The notes under the pieces: model-generated | What the model was told of the DNA's origin: nothing | What the model saw: only the letters and a program-made list of their open reading frames with translations | Databases searched by the model: none | Source of the DNA: Bostrychus sinensis | Lineage: Eukaryota; Chordata; Actinopteri; Gobiiformes; Eleotridae | Direction: 5' to 3' | DNA: 64,000 nt | Assembly: GCA_020698575.1 (NCBI GenBank) | Contig: CM036240.1 | Location: 33,060,711-33,124,710, forward strand | Position numbers and translations under genes: made by a program | Shown: positions 33,739-45,776 of the stretch, piece after piece | Numbering within the stretch: position 1 is the first letter of the stretch | Layout of the letters: the number at the start of each line of letters is the position of its first letter

Positions 33739-35086
33739 ATGGCTACTAAAAGCATGTGTGATGAAGCAAATTTTTCATTTACTGCTGACTCTGATTCTGA
33801 GGGAGAATATCTACCTTCTGAAGCGAGTGTAAGCAGTGATAGCAGGGAAAGTGACTGTGCCAGTGGCAATGAAAGAGTTTGTACTGACATTTTCCGCAAC
33901 AGAAGTAGGAGAGGAGGCAGGTGTGGTAGAAGAGGAAGGCAGGGGAGAGGCTGTAACAATAGGGCCAGCATAAACAGCAATGTGGAAGAATGGCTGGGAT
34001 CAACTGAGACACCTAGAAACTTATCAGGAGTGGATAAAGCAGTTTGATGAGCCTGTTGGCTCTACAGGAGAGAAGGATCTGACTGGTGCTGATCCAATAG
34101 ATTTTTTATTTCTCTTTCTAACTGATGATTTTTGGAACCTTCTTACAAATGAGACTAACAGATATGCTCATCAAGTTTTATCCTCAACACAGCTCAAGCC
34201 AAAGTCCAGATTCCATTCATGGTGTGATGTATCAGTCCCTGAAATGAAAGCATTCCTTTCTTTGCATTTGTCTATGGGCCTGGTAGAGAAGCCAGAGATT
34301 GAGGATTATTGGGCAACTTTTTGGACAACGTACACCACTGGTTTTGGCAGAGTAATGTCTAGAAACAGATTTGAAATGATTTTGTCATTCTTGCATTTTG
34401 CCAATAATAGTGAGTATGTGAAAGTTGGTCAGCCAGGATATGATAAGCTCTTCAAAGTGTGTCCAATAATAAAAATCATAATACCTTGCTTTGCAGAAGT
34501 CTACAGCCCACTCAGAGAACTTTCATTAGATGAGATGACAATAGCATTCAAAGGAAGATCAGCTCTAAAATTTTATAATCCCAAGAAACCAGATAAATAT
34601 GGCTATAGAGCATATGTTTTGAGTGAAAGTCGGTCAGGCTATGTTTTGCAGTGGTCCATGCACACTGGTCAGCGTTGTGAAGAATCCAGCTGCATCAGTG
34701 CCACCCACTCTGTCGTCCGTAAACTCATGGCCCCATACACAGACAAGGGATATGAAGTTTACATGGATAGTTATTACAAATCACCAGCCATTGCCTGTGA
34801 ATTAGCCGAAAGTAACACTGGATTGTGTGGGACAGTGAGAGGCACAAGGCAAGGAATGCCAAAATGCCTGAGACCCAAAGCCTTTAAGTTGAAAAGTGGA
34901 GATGACCCAGTGTTTCTGAGGAAGGGAAAGTTGTTATCCACAAAAATGGACCTCCATAAACACCCAGCTGATATGAAGTTGTACCTAGGAATAGTTCACT
35001 TTCTCTGGGTAAACAGAACCAGAAAAGTGTCCTGGGAGTACCAGAAGTACCAGGCTCACCTCTTGTGCCTGGTGACCCACTCTTAA
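33739..35086 (+). pseudogene. piggyBac transposase, frameshifted and C-truncated
   Basis: The protein starts near 33739 with an acidic segment (DSDSEGEYLPSEASVSSDS) and an Arg/Gly-rich stretch. The frame must move by +1 around 33980-34040 to enter the main domain (34040-34950). That domain shows ADPIDFLFLFLTDDFWN, TNRYAHQ and GFGRVMSRNRFEMILSFLHF, then the first catalytic Asp in LSLDEMTIAFKGR (near 34530) and the second in VYMDSYYKSP (near 34765). The third catalytic Asp and the Cys-rich C-terminal domain are missing: after about residue 315 the sequence runs into a fold-back insertion (34937-35246). The gene is thus inactive, although two of three active-site blocks and both ends remain. Confidence 0.85.
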
Positions 35087-35246
35087 GCACTCTTTCCTGG
35101 GTAAAAGCCATGGCTGCAGGCCCTGGAAGTCCATTTTTGTGGATAACTGAAGGCCACATTCTGGTTCTGTTTACCCAGAGAAAGGGAACTATTCCTGGGT
35201 ACCACTTCATATCAGCTGGGTGTTTATGGAGGTCCATTTTTGTGGA
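34937..35246. repeat. Long fold-back (inverted repeat) in piggyBac
   Basis: The left arm (34937-35024) and right arm (35159-35246) are 88 bp inverted copies with only three mismatches, separated by 134 bp. The arms end in TCCACAAAAATGGAC and its reverse complement. A third copy of the border, the 19-base inverse of GTTATCCACAAAAATGGAC, lies within the spacer near 35129-35147. It replaces the C-terminal coding part of the transposase. It may be an inserted fold-back element or the product of template switching. Confidence 0.9.
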
Positions 35247-35690
35247 AAACTGAGGGCCAATTTCTTGTTTTATCTTACCCAGCTAGGAGTTTATACATAC
35301 TAGAGTTCATAAATATGTTTGACACCAGGGGTCATTGGAGCACTGTCAGAAAAAATAAAAACTCTGGCGCCTAAAGGGTTAACAACCCCCAGGAATGGTC
35401 AACGAAAGACAGATTAATTTTTACCTGGGGGTGGCCTAGCATGGTCATAAACCAACAGTCTTTTGAATAGAGGGTGTTGGCTCTGTTTGGCTGGGTAGAG
35501 GATTAGATTATTCCTTTTGCAAGGGCATGTCAAACTCAGGAGAATGTAGAAAGATATAAAAGTGATAAACAAACAATTTGATGGCAAAATCCGAGGTTGT
35601 TTGATGGTTTTGAAAAGATTTCTGGGCAAACTCACAGGACCTGCCAAACTGTGTGCCTGCACCTCGGCGGCCATTTTTCAACAGATGTAA

Positions 35691-37851
35691 ACTAGCTATT
35701 GTGCTAATTCCGACATATTTACATCGATGCTGTTTGTTGACATGTTGATTAATATGCATTGTCCTAATTAATATAAATAAATAAATAAAAATAAAGATGA
35801 AAGGATGTGGCATAGGGGACATACTGAGCAGAGATGCACCAGAGTTCACATGATACTCACCAGAAGCTGCAGGTGGTTGTTTTTTGCCTTTCCTCTGCAC
35901 AAAAGTATCCAATACCCAACACAGTTTACAACACTGCAGCGAGCCGTCCTCATCCAAAACTCCGAGGTCACAACGGAAGCGCTCATGTAGCCTGTCCGTG
36001 TGTAAGTCCAGCTTTTAAAATAACTTTATTCCTTATGGTAAAGAAGGGTTCAGAAGAGCATTGTACAATCCAGCACCAGGCAAAAATGCCCTTTGGAAAG
36101 AATGCAATGCGAACTCTCCGAGCCTGCGGAGTGCCTGCAGTGCGTGCACTGTTCATGTGGATCATTAATGACAGTGACAGATACGAGCTGAAGACGGAAT
36201 ATGGAGACAGCTCAAAAAAAACAAAATGAAGTAAGTAACTGAGTGCTCCCGTGTGGTTTCTTGTTTCATTATCCCATTTGTAAACCAAATCCAAAAGATA
36301 AAGATAAATGTGTGTAGCTTGCATAAAATGTCTCCGCGTTTGTTCTTGTTTGGAGAAGGCCTAATGCACAGCAGAGGCTGCTGTTTATTGTAGGTCACTA
36401 TTACGCAGGAAACATGGTGTTGGAAAGAAGGAATTACAAGGAAAAAATTTTGCAAATTAATGTATTTTTACTGCATGCATTCACAATTAGGCTACACTTA
36501 AAACTACAGCCAATAAGAAATAGTTTTATTTCTATTTTAACAGGACATTAAGCAACTTTTTTAAAAAACTTTAAAATAATGGATCAACAAATTAGTTAAG
36601 CTTTTCCTAGAAAACCAAAAATAAATGTTTAAATATCAGATAAAAATAAAAATATAAATAATATTATTAACCACATAATATTTTTATTAGCCCATCTTTT
36701 ACTAATTAACAGCCCGTGAAGTTTTATGAAAGTGTTTTATTCTAATGCTGCTGATCTTCTCATGCTGCGAGTGGAGCAGGGACAGAACTGCTCTGAGTTT
36801 AGAGCAGACACCAACTTTGAACCTGTGCCAGCCCCAAGTTCAGCCTCTTTATACCAAGTCCTGCACCGTCGGGGAGAATCGATTTGGACACGCCCCTAGG
36901 TGCGCCGCCGTCCACGCTGCCGTCTGTGCCACTTGGCAAGATAGTGCCCTTTATGTTGATTTAAGAGCAACAGGAGCAGGTTTGCACCAGTTTGTCTGAA
37001 TAATCAGCTCATTAAACTTATTAAACTAGACAGTAGTCTGTTACTGTGACAGTACAGAGCAGGGAGGGACTAACATCACCATCAGACAGAGGACAGGATT
37101 CACTCATTTATATTCTGTATTTCTTATGCTCGCGGAATGAGCCTCTGCTGTCACTGTGCACGGACACTTAGCTCCAACCTCTTCTTCCTCAGCTCTGGTC
37201 CACACCGTGGGACACGAGTGCTCTTGTCCACCTTGCGCGTGTGCGTCTAGCGGAGAACGTCATGTACTGCGCGATGTGCAGCGCGCTTTATAGGCTACAA
37301 ATCAAAGACAACTTGCCACGAAGTTAAAATTAGAGGCGCTGCTCGGGAGCAGGTGTGCCTTGGAGCTACACCCACAGTTCACATAAACACAACTGTCCAC
37401 AGCAGCATCTATAAAAGGAATCAGTAACGGCAGAGAAATATAATTTTGATCGATTGGAAGAATTATAACCGGTTCCCGTGTGGAGGTTATTGTATCTGTT
37501 TAGCACGTAAGCTTTAGTCAGACTTTTAGATTCCTCACGTGTTTGGAATGTGTGTATAAATTAAGCTTTTACTGTTTTTACTCAGACTCCGGTCCTTTTA
37601 GCTGTGTCCACTGATAAAATTCACTGTTTAGAGAAGTCTGTGTGGCCTCTACAAACTCCTAAATATCTTCATCTCTCCCACAAACTGTAATAGTTTTTAA
37701 TCCATCCGTAAGAAGTGCACATTTTGATGAACTACTCTCACATGAGTTTGTTATATCACAGTTTGACAGAACTGATGTGTTTCATTGTGGAGATATGAAA
37801 GTCCAAATTATGAAATAATTTTTACATGTTCAATATCTGTCAGGCCATAAA
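35691..37851. other. Unassigned; dispersed repeats
   Basis: No gene. At 35690-35800 (- strand) lies a repeat containing GGACAATGCATATTAATCAA after an AT-rich TTTATTTATT run; a second copy is at 52690-52830. Between about 36890 and 37480 the sequence is CpG-rich and carries GCCACTTGGCAAGATAG, inverse to a segment near 31700, and ends with ATAACCGGTTCCC, a hAT-type end. The remaining DNA shows nothing recognisable. Confidence 0.4.
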
Positions 37852-38261
37852 TGTCATGTCTCTCCGGTCGATTAAGTTTGTCTTTATTTTCTCACCTTGT
37901 CTGATTCCTGTTTTATTTTGTAGCACTCATTTATGTCTCCTGTTTCAGATTTACTTCCTGCCCTCTTGTGTTTCCCGCCTTGGTGATTACCTGCCCCGCC
38001 CCTAATGTGCTGCACCTGTGTCTCCTTGTCTCCCCTATATAGTCTGTGTGTTTTCACTCCTCCCTTGCCAGATTGTCTTTACCCTCGTGTGAGCATTCCA
38101 GCAGTTTTTTCCCAGTGTTACCTTGTTTCTAGATTCTTGGTGTTTGGCCCTCCTGTCTTGGATTGTGATTTTGTACTTTTGCCTTGGACTTTTATTAAAC
38201 TCTCTAAACGTGTTCCTGACTCTGGGTCTGCTTTGGAGCCAATCTGTTTCTGAGCCTGACA
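37852..38261 (+). mobile_element. Solo LTR (410 bp) with 5-bp target duplication
   Basis: Begins TGTCATGTCTC and ends GCCTGACA. It is flanked by ATAAA on both sides (37847-37851 and 38262-38266). CCCCTATATAGTC near 38032-38044 could be its TATA region, and TTTTATTAAACTC near 38189-38201 the polyadenylation region. It belongs to the same family as the element at 3506-3822 but is longer. Confidence 0.8.
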
Positions 38262-38550
38262 ATAAATGGAGAACGATATAACTTTTGACCCTATACTTTA
38301 CCCACAAAGGACTTTACATGGTGTAGAACAAAACTTTAAAATGTCATTCATGTGGAGCAAACAGTTGAGCAGGTACAGCCTGTAGAACTAGAGGTCGACC
38401 GATATGGGTTTTTTTAAGACCGATGACGATGCCGATAAAATTAATTTTTGGATTTGGATTTGCTACTAGTTTTGCCTTAACAACATTGCGTTCCTTTTTA
38501 GGCAAGTCGTCTTCTGACTTTACTTTAATATGTAACGTATCAGCACATGT

Positions 38551-39364
38551 TGTACTAATTTTATGCCCCATGTTATTATCAGACACACCACACTCAACAC
38601 GATACGAAGAAGCACACCCAAAACCAGACTGAACCTCTCACCTCGGCCTAGAGTTTGCGCAACAATTAACGTGTATAAAACACGGCTAAATTGTCAACAT
38701 AAAATATGGGGCTGATTTGAGGCAAACTTACGAGCTGAGAACAGCCACTAGGGCCCGGTTTCTACTGTTATATTAGTACAATATACGGCTTCGGGTGTAT
38801 AACCCGGAAACCCACCCTGTCAGAACTTGCTCCTGATCTCAGGGTCCCCCCAGTTACTGCAGTCTGGGTAAAATACCATCCAGAACTTTCTAGTCTGGAT
38901 AAACTTATTCAGGTCCAGCCCTGGAATTAATCCATTCCTATTCCCGGCATTAAACAGGTCCAGCCCTAGGATTAATTTATTCCTATTCGCGGAGAAAAAT
39001 CTAATCAGGTCCAGCCCCAGTAGAAAACCAGGGTCTTACCCTGGCCTAACCGCTTATCAAGTTTGTCCCAAATGACACCATTTAACTAAACCCTAACTTT
39101 ACACATAGTCCCCTTTTTAAATGTGTTTTATATTCTACCTAGGACTTGCAGAAAGATAATGATGATAATGATGATAAAAATAGTAATCAATTCTGCCTAC
39201 CTGTGCCCCTCGTGGAATCCTGTTCATGATGCCATTTGTTATCATGTAGAACGAGAGGATTGAGGAGGAACGAGGCCGAGGTAGAAAAAGATTCAGGCTG
39301 GTTTATTCTGAGCTCAGGTTCGGACAATCATCTCACAGGCAATAGATAACTCTCCGACCACGCA
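38551..39364 (-). repeat. Endogenous retrovirus 1, 3' LTR (left)
   Basis: This block matches 47671-48508 closely from ACTAATTTTATGCCCCATGT to AATAGATAAC and ACCACGCA, with small indels near 38900-38990. On the - strand it starts TGCGTGG and ends TACA. Because the coding parts lie on -, this is the 3' LTR. The exact outer limits are uncertain: no target duplication and no clear polypurine tract were found at the edge. Confidence 0.7.
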
Positions 39365-39839
39365 GGATCGGCTCACAAAGGTTTAGGTAGGTTCCACAGC
39401 ATAGTCATGAACCAATCAACATGAGAGAAAACACTTTCTTTATTAAAAAGGCCATGTTGAAGCATGGCCACGAGCCAATCGTTTTAAGGCGTTAACTTTA
39501 GAACTGACAAAACCAAGTTACAGAAGTACCAATAAAGGCAAGATGGGAGCGCAGCCAGGTGCCCATCATAAATAACAGTTAACTTTAGCTTAAAATGGGA
39601 CCCCAAGGTAAACAGCTGCGCAGTTCAAATTTAGCTTATCAAAAGGGGCTCCTATAGGCTCCGTCTTCAAGCTTCAAATTACTATGTAAGGACATAGTTC
39701 AAAACATGGAGTAAGTATGAGCCTCACAAACATTTCATGATATCAACACTCACTTTTTTTTTATCTATTATTTATTTATTTTATCTTATAATTTTTTCTT
39801 TATTTTTTATTCATTTATTTATTTATATTTGTACTTTGT

Positions 39840-40012
39840 TCCGTTTTGTCACCGCAACCAAAATCACCAAACACTTCTCCCTGTGTCTGCTTAGGTTTCC
39901 TCCTTCCTGTACTATAGGTCCCCCATGGGGCCAGGACTCCCCTGCAAAAGAGATTCTGAATCTCAGTGGGACTTTCCTGGTTAAATAAAGGTCAAATAAA
40001 AATAAAAAAAAA
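39840..40012 (+). mobile_element. LINE/SINE 3' tail inserted in the retrovirus
   Basis: The motif order CCAGGACTCCCCTGCAAAAG, TCTGAATCTCAGTGGGACTT and CCTGGTTAAATAAAGG, followed by an A-rich tail to 40012, is a widespread fish repeat end, probably of an L2/CR1-type element. It sits between the env-position region and the left LTR, so it inserted into the provirus. Confidence 0.65.
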
Positions 40013-41800
40013 GCCACATCATGCCTGTTAAGCGCAAGAAGATAATGGTTATCATATTGCAACTGAGTATTAAAGACGAGAGATTTAAAGACTAACTGGG
40101 TTCGTGAAAAGGGTTTGAATTCTTCAGGCAAGGCATCATACATTTGTGCAAGCGTTTTAGGATCACTGTTTTGCAGAGGAATATACCCCGTAAGGACTGT
40201 TGTACCTTGTTTAGATCTATTTGTGGAAGATGAGTCTGGGAAGAATTCCGTTGGCTGTACCACATACATGAGAACATTTCCTTCAATTAGGAGCACTGCC
40301 AAATCTCCCTGAGGTGTAATAATCCCGCGACATTGCTGTCTTTTAAGGAAACCAACATTAAAACTGGATTGTTTCTTATTATGTGATCGATGGCCAATAC
40401 AAATATCAAAAATGGATGAAGCGTTTAGTGTAACAGAAGTTTGAGTTTGTACATCCGATAAGTCAAGGTACATGAAAAAGATGTTTTTTGTGGAAACTTG
40501 GACAATTGGTGAGTGATGGACAATGTTCAGGGGTGTTAAAAATTGTAATGTGTAATGTATGCATATCTGTGGTTCCCTCTTGACTAATTGTAATGTTAGA
40601 ATAAATAGCATATTGCGTATATTGTTGTAATAAGCCATCCTTGAAATAGACATCTGTATTAGTTTGCCCAATATGGACGTTATTTACTCGGATAAGCTGT
40701 TTTTAAATTTGGATGTGTTTGTATTACATGTTAAGCTAAAATACACAACGTTGGCAATCCTCCAGGCCCTTGAAGGGGAGTTGCAACATAAGGAAAGATA
40801 GTTTCAGTGGATTGAGGTACGAGTGAACAGGCATAACAAGAATTTTGAGTTATACGTCTCACCCTATTTTCCATAGTGTTATACCATAAGTTAGAGGTAA
40901 AGGGATGGCTTTCGGTGGTTTCTAACTAGATCATATCACTGTCATTTTCTATAAAAGTGGCTGAGATATCATTTATGAATGAATGAGATGGCCATCGCAC
41001 TACAGATGTATTTGTTTGGTCATTGGCTGAAGGTGTAACGTTCGAACTCTTCTTCGAAACCCAGTAAGGTGCACAAGTCCCTTGCCAATGGATTGGTATA
41101 AAGGTGTATAAATAGGTACCACAAATCCACAATAAGCGATCTACTGCTGGAAACGCTGGAAATGGTTAGGTATATATACATGATCTGGACAATTGCCTGT
41201 GAACCCTAGGCTTTGACGGACTATTCCTCGAGAGATTGACTTTATACATACTCTAGGAGGATGTTTTTGTATGGCTTTGATGGCCAGTGGTTGGAAATCA
41301 ATCTTTATCTAATTGAACAAGAAAGTTTGGAACCATAGATTTCCATAAAGAATTGCAAAATTCTACAGAAGGAAGTTCATTTTGATCATATAATTTTATG
41401 GTTATGAAGGTAATATCTTCCCCAGACAGAGATTGATATACCACATGCATAAAGATTTGATCTTTTTCTAATACTAGAAATGTGACATTATTGATATAGA
41501 AGGGTTTGGTAGCATTTACCATGAGAGGATAGTACAAACACTGGAAGTCTAGATGGTTCACTGGGACATGGTCCAATGTGTTGACAGCTCCTGCGAGAAA
41601 GGCGATTGCCGTGCCTTTTAGTGATGCCATAGTGATAGTCCTGAGAAAAGGAAGACAAAAGACATTGTGATCTCTCCAGCTGTTGCTGTTCTTGTAAAAT
41701 CATTGCTATGCCATTTTCCCCTGAATGATGTCTCTTGGCCATTGATTTAGTATGTGGAGTGCTGACTGCCACATAATAAACCAATTAGGAATACTAGACT
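40013..41800 (-). pseudogene. Retrovirus 1, env-position region (decayed)
   Basis: On the - strand, downstream of the integrase, this is where an envelope gene would lie. Several frames remain: 41630-41298 beginning MASLKGTAIAFLAGAV, a hydrophobic start that could be a signal-like segment, then 41132-40926 and 40671-40013. They have scattered NxS/T sites, but I see no recognisable fusion-peptide or immunosuppressive-domain landmark. Assignment to env is by position only. The frames are interrupted and cannot make a full product. Confidence 0.4.
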
Positions 41801-41871
41801 AAATCTGGCATAAAAGTGGAGTGTCAGATTTGGAGTGGTGTAAAACTGGATCCATAGCTTGGTGTGTCGCT

Positions 41872-43068
41872 CTAGTCCTCCTGTGCGGATGCTCCGTGGT
41901 TTTGGGTTGGTGTCTCGTACCGGTCCTCCTGTGCAGGTGCTGCTTTCAGCCGGCTGGCATGTATCCATACTGGATGGCCCTCTGCCTTCACTGCCATCCA
42001 AGACACCAGGAGCACTTTGGTTGGTGGTCCGTACCGAGGCTCTGTTGCAGTCGGTTTCAGGCTCTGCACCAGCACGTAGTCCCCGGGCTTGAAGGGGTGT
42101 GTGGGGTTCTGTGACAACACCGGGAAGGTTTCTAGTACCTGTTGCACATACTTAAAAACAAATGTAAATAAATTTTGGACATAAATTTGTTGTAGTTCTT
42201 GTAATTGAGTGAGATCTACAGCTTGTTTTGGTTCCGCCATTGCTGAGAGCTGAAAAGGACAACCCATTGGAATTTCATGCGGAGACAATCCTGTTATTTT
42301 ACATTGCATGGCACATATGGCCAACAAAGTTAGTGGTAATGCATCCAACCAAGTCATTTGTCGGAACATATGCATTTTCAGTAACTTGTTTTTAATCGTC
42401 CTATTCATCCTTTCAACATTTCCTGAGGATTGGGGATGATATGGAATATGAAACTTCCATTGGATTCCTAGAACTGCTGCTAGTAATTTAGTAACTCTGG
42501 AGGTGAACGGTGTACCATTATCTGAGTCAATTGAGACGGGAAGTCCAAATCTTGGAATAATATGTTCCATTAAACATTTAACAACAGTTTGAGCATTCAG
42601 GAATGCTTCTGGCCACCAGGAAAAGCGATCAACAATTACTAGAAGATAAGAGTAACCCCTTAATCTGGGCATGTGAGTGAAATCTAGCTGCAATTGTTGA
42701 AAAGGTCCCTCTGGAGCTGGCAAATGCTCATGTTTAATAGGATGGGTTGCCGGATTTCCTTGAGTGCACATTAAACATTGTTGAATATATTGTTCCACAT
42801 GTTTTTCCAATCCTAGAGTAAAGAAAAGTTTAGCGATGTATGTTATCGCCTGGTAATTAGCATGTGTAATCCCATGTACATAAGCTATAAGTGGATAATA
42901 ACCTAATTTTGGTAGGATTATTTGACGATCAGGAGCTTTCCACAATTGGTCAGTGTCAAGATAGCATCCTCTCCTTTTCCATGTTTCCTTTTCTGCTACA
43001 GGTGCTTGAGTTTGAAAAGAGATCAAATCATCAACGGAAAAAGGGGGATTGACAGAGTGAGGTTCCAC
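41872..43068 (-). pseudogene. Retrovirus 1 integrase (best-preserved part)
   Basis: A 398-residue frame covers most of a gammaretrovirus-like integrase. It has the HHCC zinc-binding part (VHGITH, then CLMC), and the catalytic core with the three acidic residues in LQLDFTHM, DSDNGTPF and SGNVERMNR. The C-terminal part, with FKPGDYVLVQSLK and WIHASRLKAAP, closely follows the gamma-type pattern. Integrase joins viral DNA to host DNA. The catalytic triad is present, but its Pol precursor is broken upstream, so it is not expected to be made. Confidence 0.8.
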
Positions 43069-43300
43069 CAGGGTGGAAATGAGGCATTTAGGGCAGCGTC
43101 TTTAGCATATTTATTGGCTAAATCATTTCCCTTGGCTTCAAGTTGTCCTGTTTTAGCATGACCCACACACTTAACAATGGCAATTTCAGAGGGCAACATC
43201 AAAGCATGCAGTAAGTTTTAAACTAACTCAGCATGTTGCGTTGGCTTACCAGCTGCAGTTATGAAACCCCTGTTTTCCCATATTGTACCAAAATCATGTG

Positions 43301-43645
43301 CTATGGAGAAGGCATACTGTATAGATTTCTGTATAGATAGTGACTCTTTTTTTTATCTTTAGCCAGTTTACAAGCTTGAGCCAAAGCTATTAACTCGGCT
43401 GCTTGAGCAGAAGAAACGAGTATGCGATATGCTTCTAGACAATGATTGTGATTATCAACAATGGCATACCCTGATAGAGTGGTACGATCATCTGGTCTCT
43501 TAGATGAACCGTCACAATAGAGGATCAAGTCATTCTCCTCTAAAGGAGTTTGCTTCAAGTCCATCCTGGCACTAGTGGCTTCATTAATCAGCTCCATACA
43601 GTCATGGTTTTCATCCTCATCTATAGAGTCATTCTCATATAACAA
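43301..43645 (-). pseudogene. Retrovirus 1 RNase H domain (partial)
   Basis: The - strand frame has LILYCDGSSKR (first catalytic Asp), SGYAIVDNH and SSAQAAELIALAQA (catalytic Glu), typical of retroviral RNase H. It ends early. The later part of the domain continues only as fragments in the gap to 43068. Confidence 0.75.
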
Positions 43646-43692
43646 GGCTTTTAAATGTATGGCTGGATTTGCATGTGTAGTAGTGGAAATAG

Positions 43693-44470
43693 TCAGGTTT
43701 TGTATGTGTTCGTAATTACTTGACTACTTTGACTAGTCATATGTTGAGTAGACATATTGTTCAGAATGACACCAATTATATGAGTAGTATGCAGAGCCAT
43801 TGGATGCACTAGCACGATAACCTGGGCCTTTTTGACCATAATTGCAGCCGACACAACCACGCGTAAACAAGGCACCATGCCTTGAACAATTAATGGCAAA
43901 GCTTTTGATAGATATGCAGCCGGTCTCATTGCTCCACCATGGGGCTGTGCCAATACCACAGATGCGACAAGACCATCTTCTGCCACATACAGATGGAACG
44001 GCAGCTTGTAATCAGGTAATCCCAATGCAGGTGCATGACACAGCAGGTACATGATATGTCGAAACGCATGTTTCATGTCCTCAGTCCACAAGACTGTCTC
44101 TGGTTTGTCTTTGGTGACGGCCTTTCGAAGAAGAGCATCATAAGCTGCATATCCAGCCAACCAAGGGCTTGTATAATTGACAAGCCCCAAAAATGACAAC
44201 AGTTCAGCCTTTGTCGTAGGTCTGCTTATTTTCATGATTGTCTCTACCCTTTCAGGGGATAAATACTGGCAACCTTCTTTCAGAACATAGAGAAGATAAT
44301 TCACAGCAGGCTGACAGAACTACAGCTTGGCTAGCGATGCCCAATGTCCACCATTAGCAAGGTGTATGAGGAGTGCCAGGGAGTCTTGTATAAAGGATAT
44401 TGTTTTACATAAACAGGGTATTTACTGCAAACAATTTTAGCTCGATAGGGAGGTATGTCTAACAAACCAA
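43693..44470 (-). pseudogene. Retrovirus 1 RT: connection kept, catalytic core deleted
   Basis: The - strand shows the thumb/connection part (44304-43693: KISRPTTKAELLSFLGLVNY, then LPFHLYVAEDG and RPAAYLSKAL). Just upstream (about 44470-44340) are N-terminal RT residues around YRAKIV and KQYPLY. The two meet near 44330 with no palm sequence between them: the block that should hold the YxDD active site is absent. The reverse transcriptase cannot work. Confidence 0.75.
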
Positions 44471-44759
44471 CATGATTCGCATGTAATGCCCATAGTTGAC
44501 TTGGTACTTTAGCAAGGATGGTAGAGGTTGTAATAGAACTGGGATATTTGTCTGATCACCAATTTTGGGTTGTATGCCATTTGACAGTGTTTTAATGAAA
44601 AAATGCAGTGGTTCTGACTCATATGACCATACAACATAATCTTTATTTCTTTCTACCTCAGTTGAAGGTTTAGAAAGATACAGCTCACATGAGGCAATGA
44701 GAGGGGTAAGATCACCGAACCCATTTTTTATTGCACATACAAATGTTTCAGGTTGTCCA

Positions 44760-45635
44760 CTAATGTCCCTCCATAACAATAATAGTCCAATAATAGAGTG
44801 GTCCCAAATAGAAACAATGTGAGTCCTGCTGCATATGTGTGGGGTCAATTACCTTGTCTGTGAAGGGTCTGTCCACTGGTTTTAAAGTAAGTATCCCCGC
44901 TGCTGCAGCCGGATGACATTTGGCTAGTTGTTTGATGCCTTTTAATGAGACCAGATGATGTATCCCCTCTACTTCACTCAATACCATGGCCGCCGTATGT
45001 GATTGAGAGCCCTCTATCACATTCACAAACAATTGATAGACCTTGTACGTTGGGATCTGTATTTCTACACCATCAGGGGAGCAGCTGATGTTGGTGTTAA
45101 GTTTACACAACAAGTCTCGCCCTAAGAGAGACAAAGGAACACTATCACTCAAAATGAAAGAATGTTGCATTGTTAAATCATCAAACTCTACCTGGAGAGG
45201 AATTGATAGGGGTTCTGTTTGCGGGACGCCTGAAACACCGACAGAAATGACAGTTTCTTATCCTGTAGCACATGGAATGTCTTTTTGATTAATACATGAC
45301 ATGGTTGCCCCAGTATCAACAAGGAAAGAAATCTTCTTACCATCCACCGTCAAACTTAACTGTGGGATTTCAGATGGTTTATGGGATAACTGCAATTGGG
45401 GAGCATTAATCACAAAACAAAATACACTGTCTCCGTCCCTCTGTTGGTTGTCCTCTTGGTTACCCCATATTACTGCAGAAGCAGGAGGCTGAGGATAGTT
45501 ACCGCTACCACTATTACCACCACTTCCAGTTGGCATATCTGTAGGTGGTGGCAGCAATGGGGCACGATAACCTTGTGGAAATTGTCTGTTTTCTTCCTCA
45601 GGAGGGGGAGGAAGCATCTTGTTAAAACCCCTCAT
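44760..45635 (-). pseudogene. Retrovirus 1 aspartic protease region
   Basis: The frame at 45635-45258 contains SFLVDTGATMSC (active-site Asp near 45317). The second half lies in another frame (45170-44760), with SLLGRDLLCKLNTNI, the usual flap-distal end of retroviral proteases. A frameshift near 45200-45260 divides them. The same C-terminal pattern (DLLCKM, then ECSPNG) recurs in retrovirus 2, so the two are related families. Confidence 0.75.
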
Positions 45636-45744
45636 ATTGTATTGATCCCTTCTTTTCCTGAGGCAATTACGGGCTATATGGCCTATTTGCTGGCAATAAT
45701 AACATCTGTCTCCTGTATTTGGCTTACTTAGGCCTCTATATAAG

Positions 45745-45776
<32 letters not shown>

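Larger units (their letters stand above)
33598..35378 (+). mobile_element. piggyBac-family transposon (1781 bp)
   Basis: The terminal inverted repeats are perfect over 15 bases: CCCTTTAGGCGCCAG at the left and CTGGCGCCTAAAGGG at the right. Both sides have the TTAA target duplication diagnostic of piggyBac (33594-33597 and 35379-35382). It carries a damaged transposase gene and inserted into the N-terminal part of a LINE. A poorly preserved relative is at 4570-4800. Confidence 0.95.
31930..35690 (-). mobile_element. CR1/L2-like LINE 5' half, split by piggyBac
   Basis: Read on -, from about 35690 to 31930: a short N-terminal frame (35674-35414, starting MAAEVQAHSLAG and containing a hydrophobic stretch), then a piggyBac insertion (33598-35378), the frame with a 2A-like motif (33589-32966), the endonuclease (33059-32340) and a linker (about 32340-32040). 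The reverse transcriptase is absent, so the element is 3'-truncated or deleted, which is unusual because most LINE copies lose the 5' end. Placement in CR1/L2 is by general resemblance of the endonuclease. Confidence 0.65.

Noticed and set aside
40013..41800. A confident envelope gene call
   Set aside because: Only position supports it; no conserved env landmark was recognisable in the broken frames.
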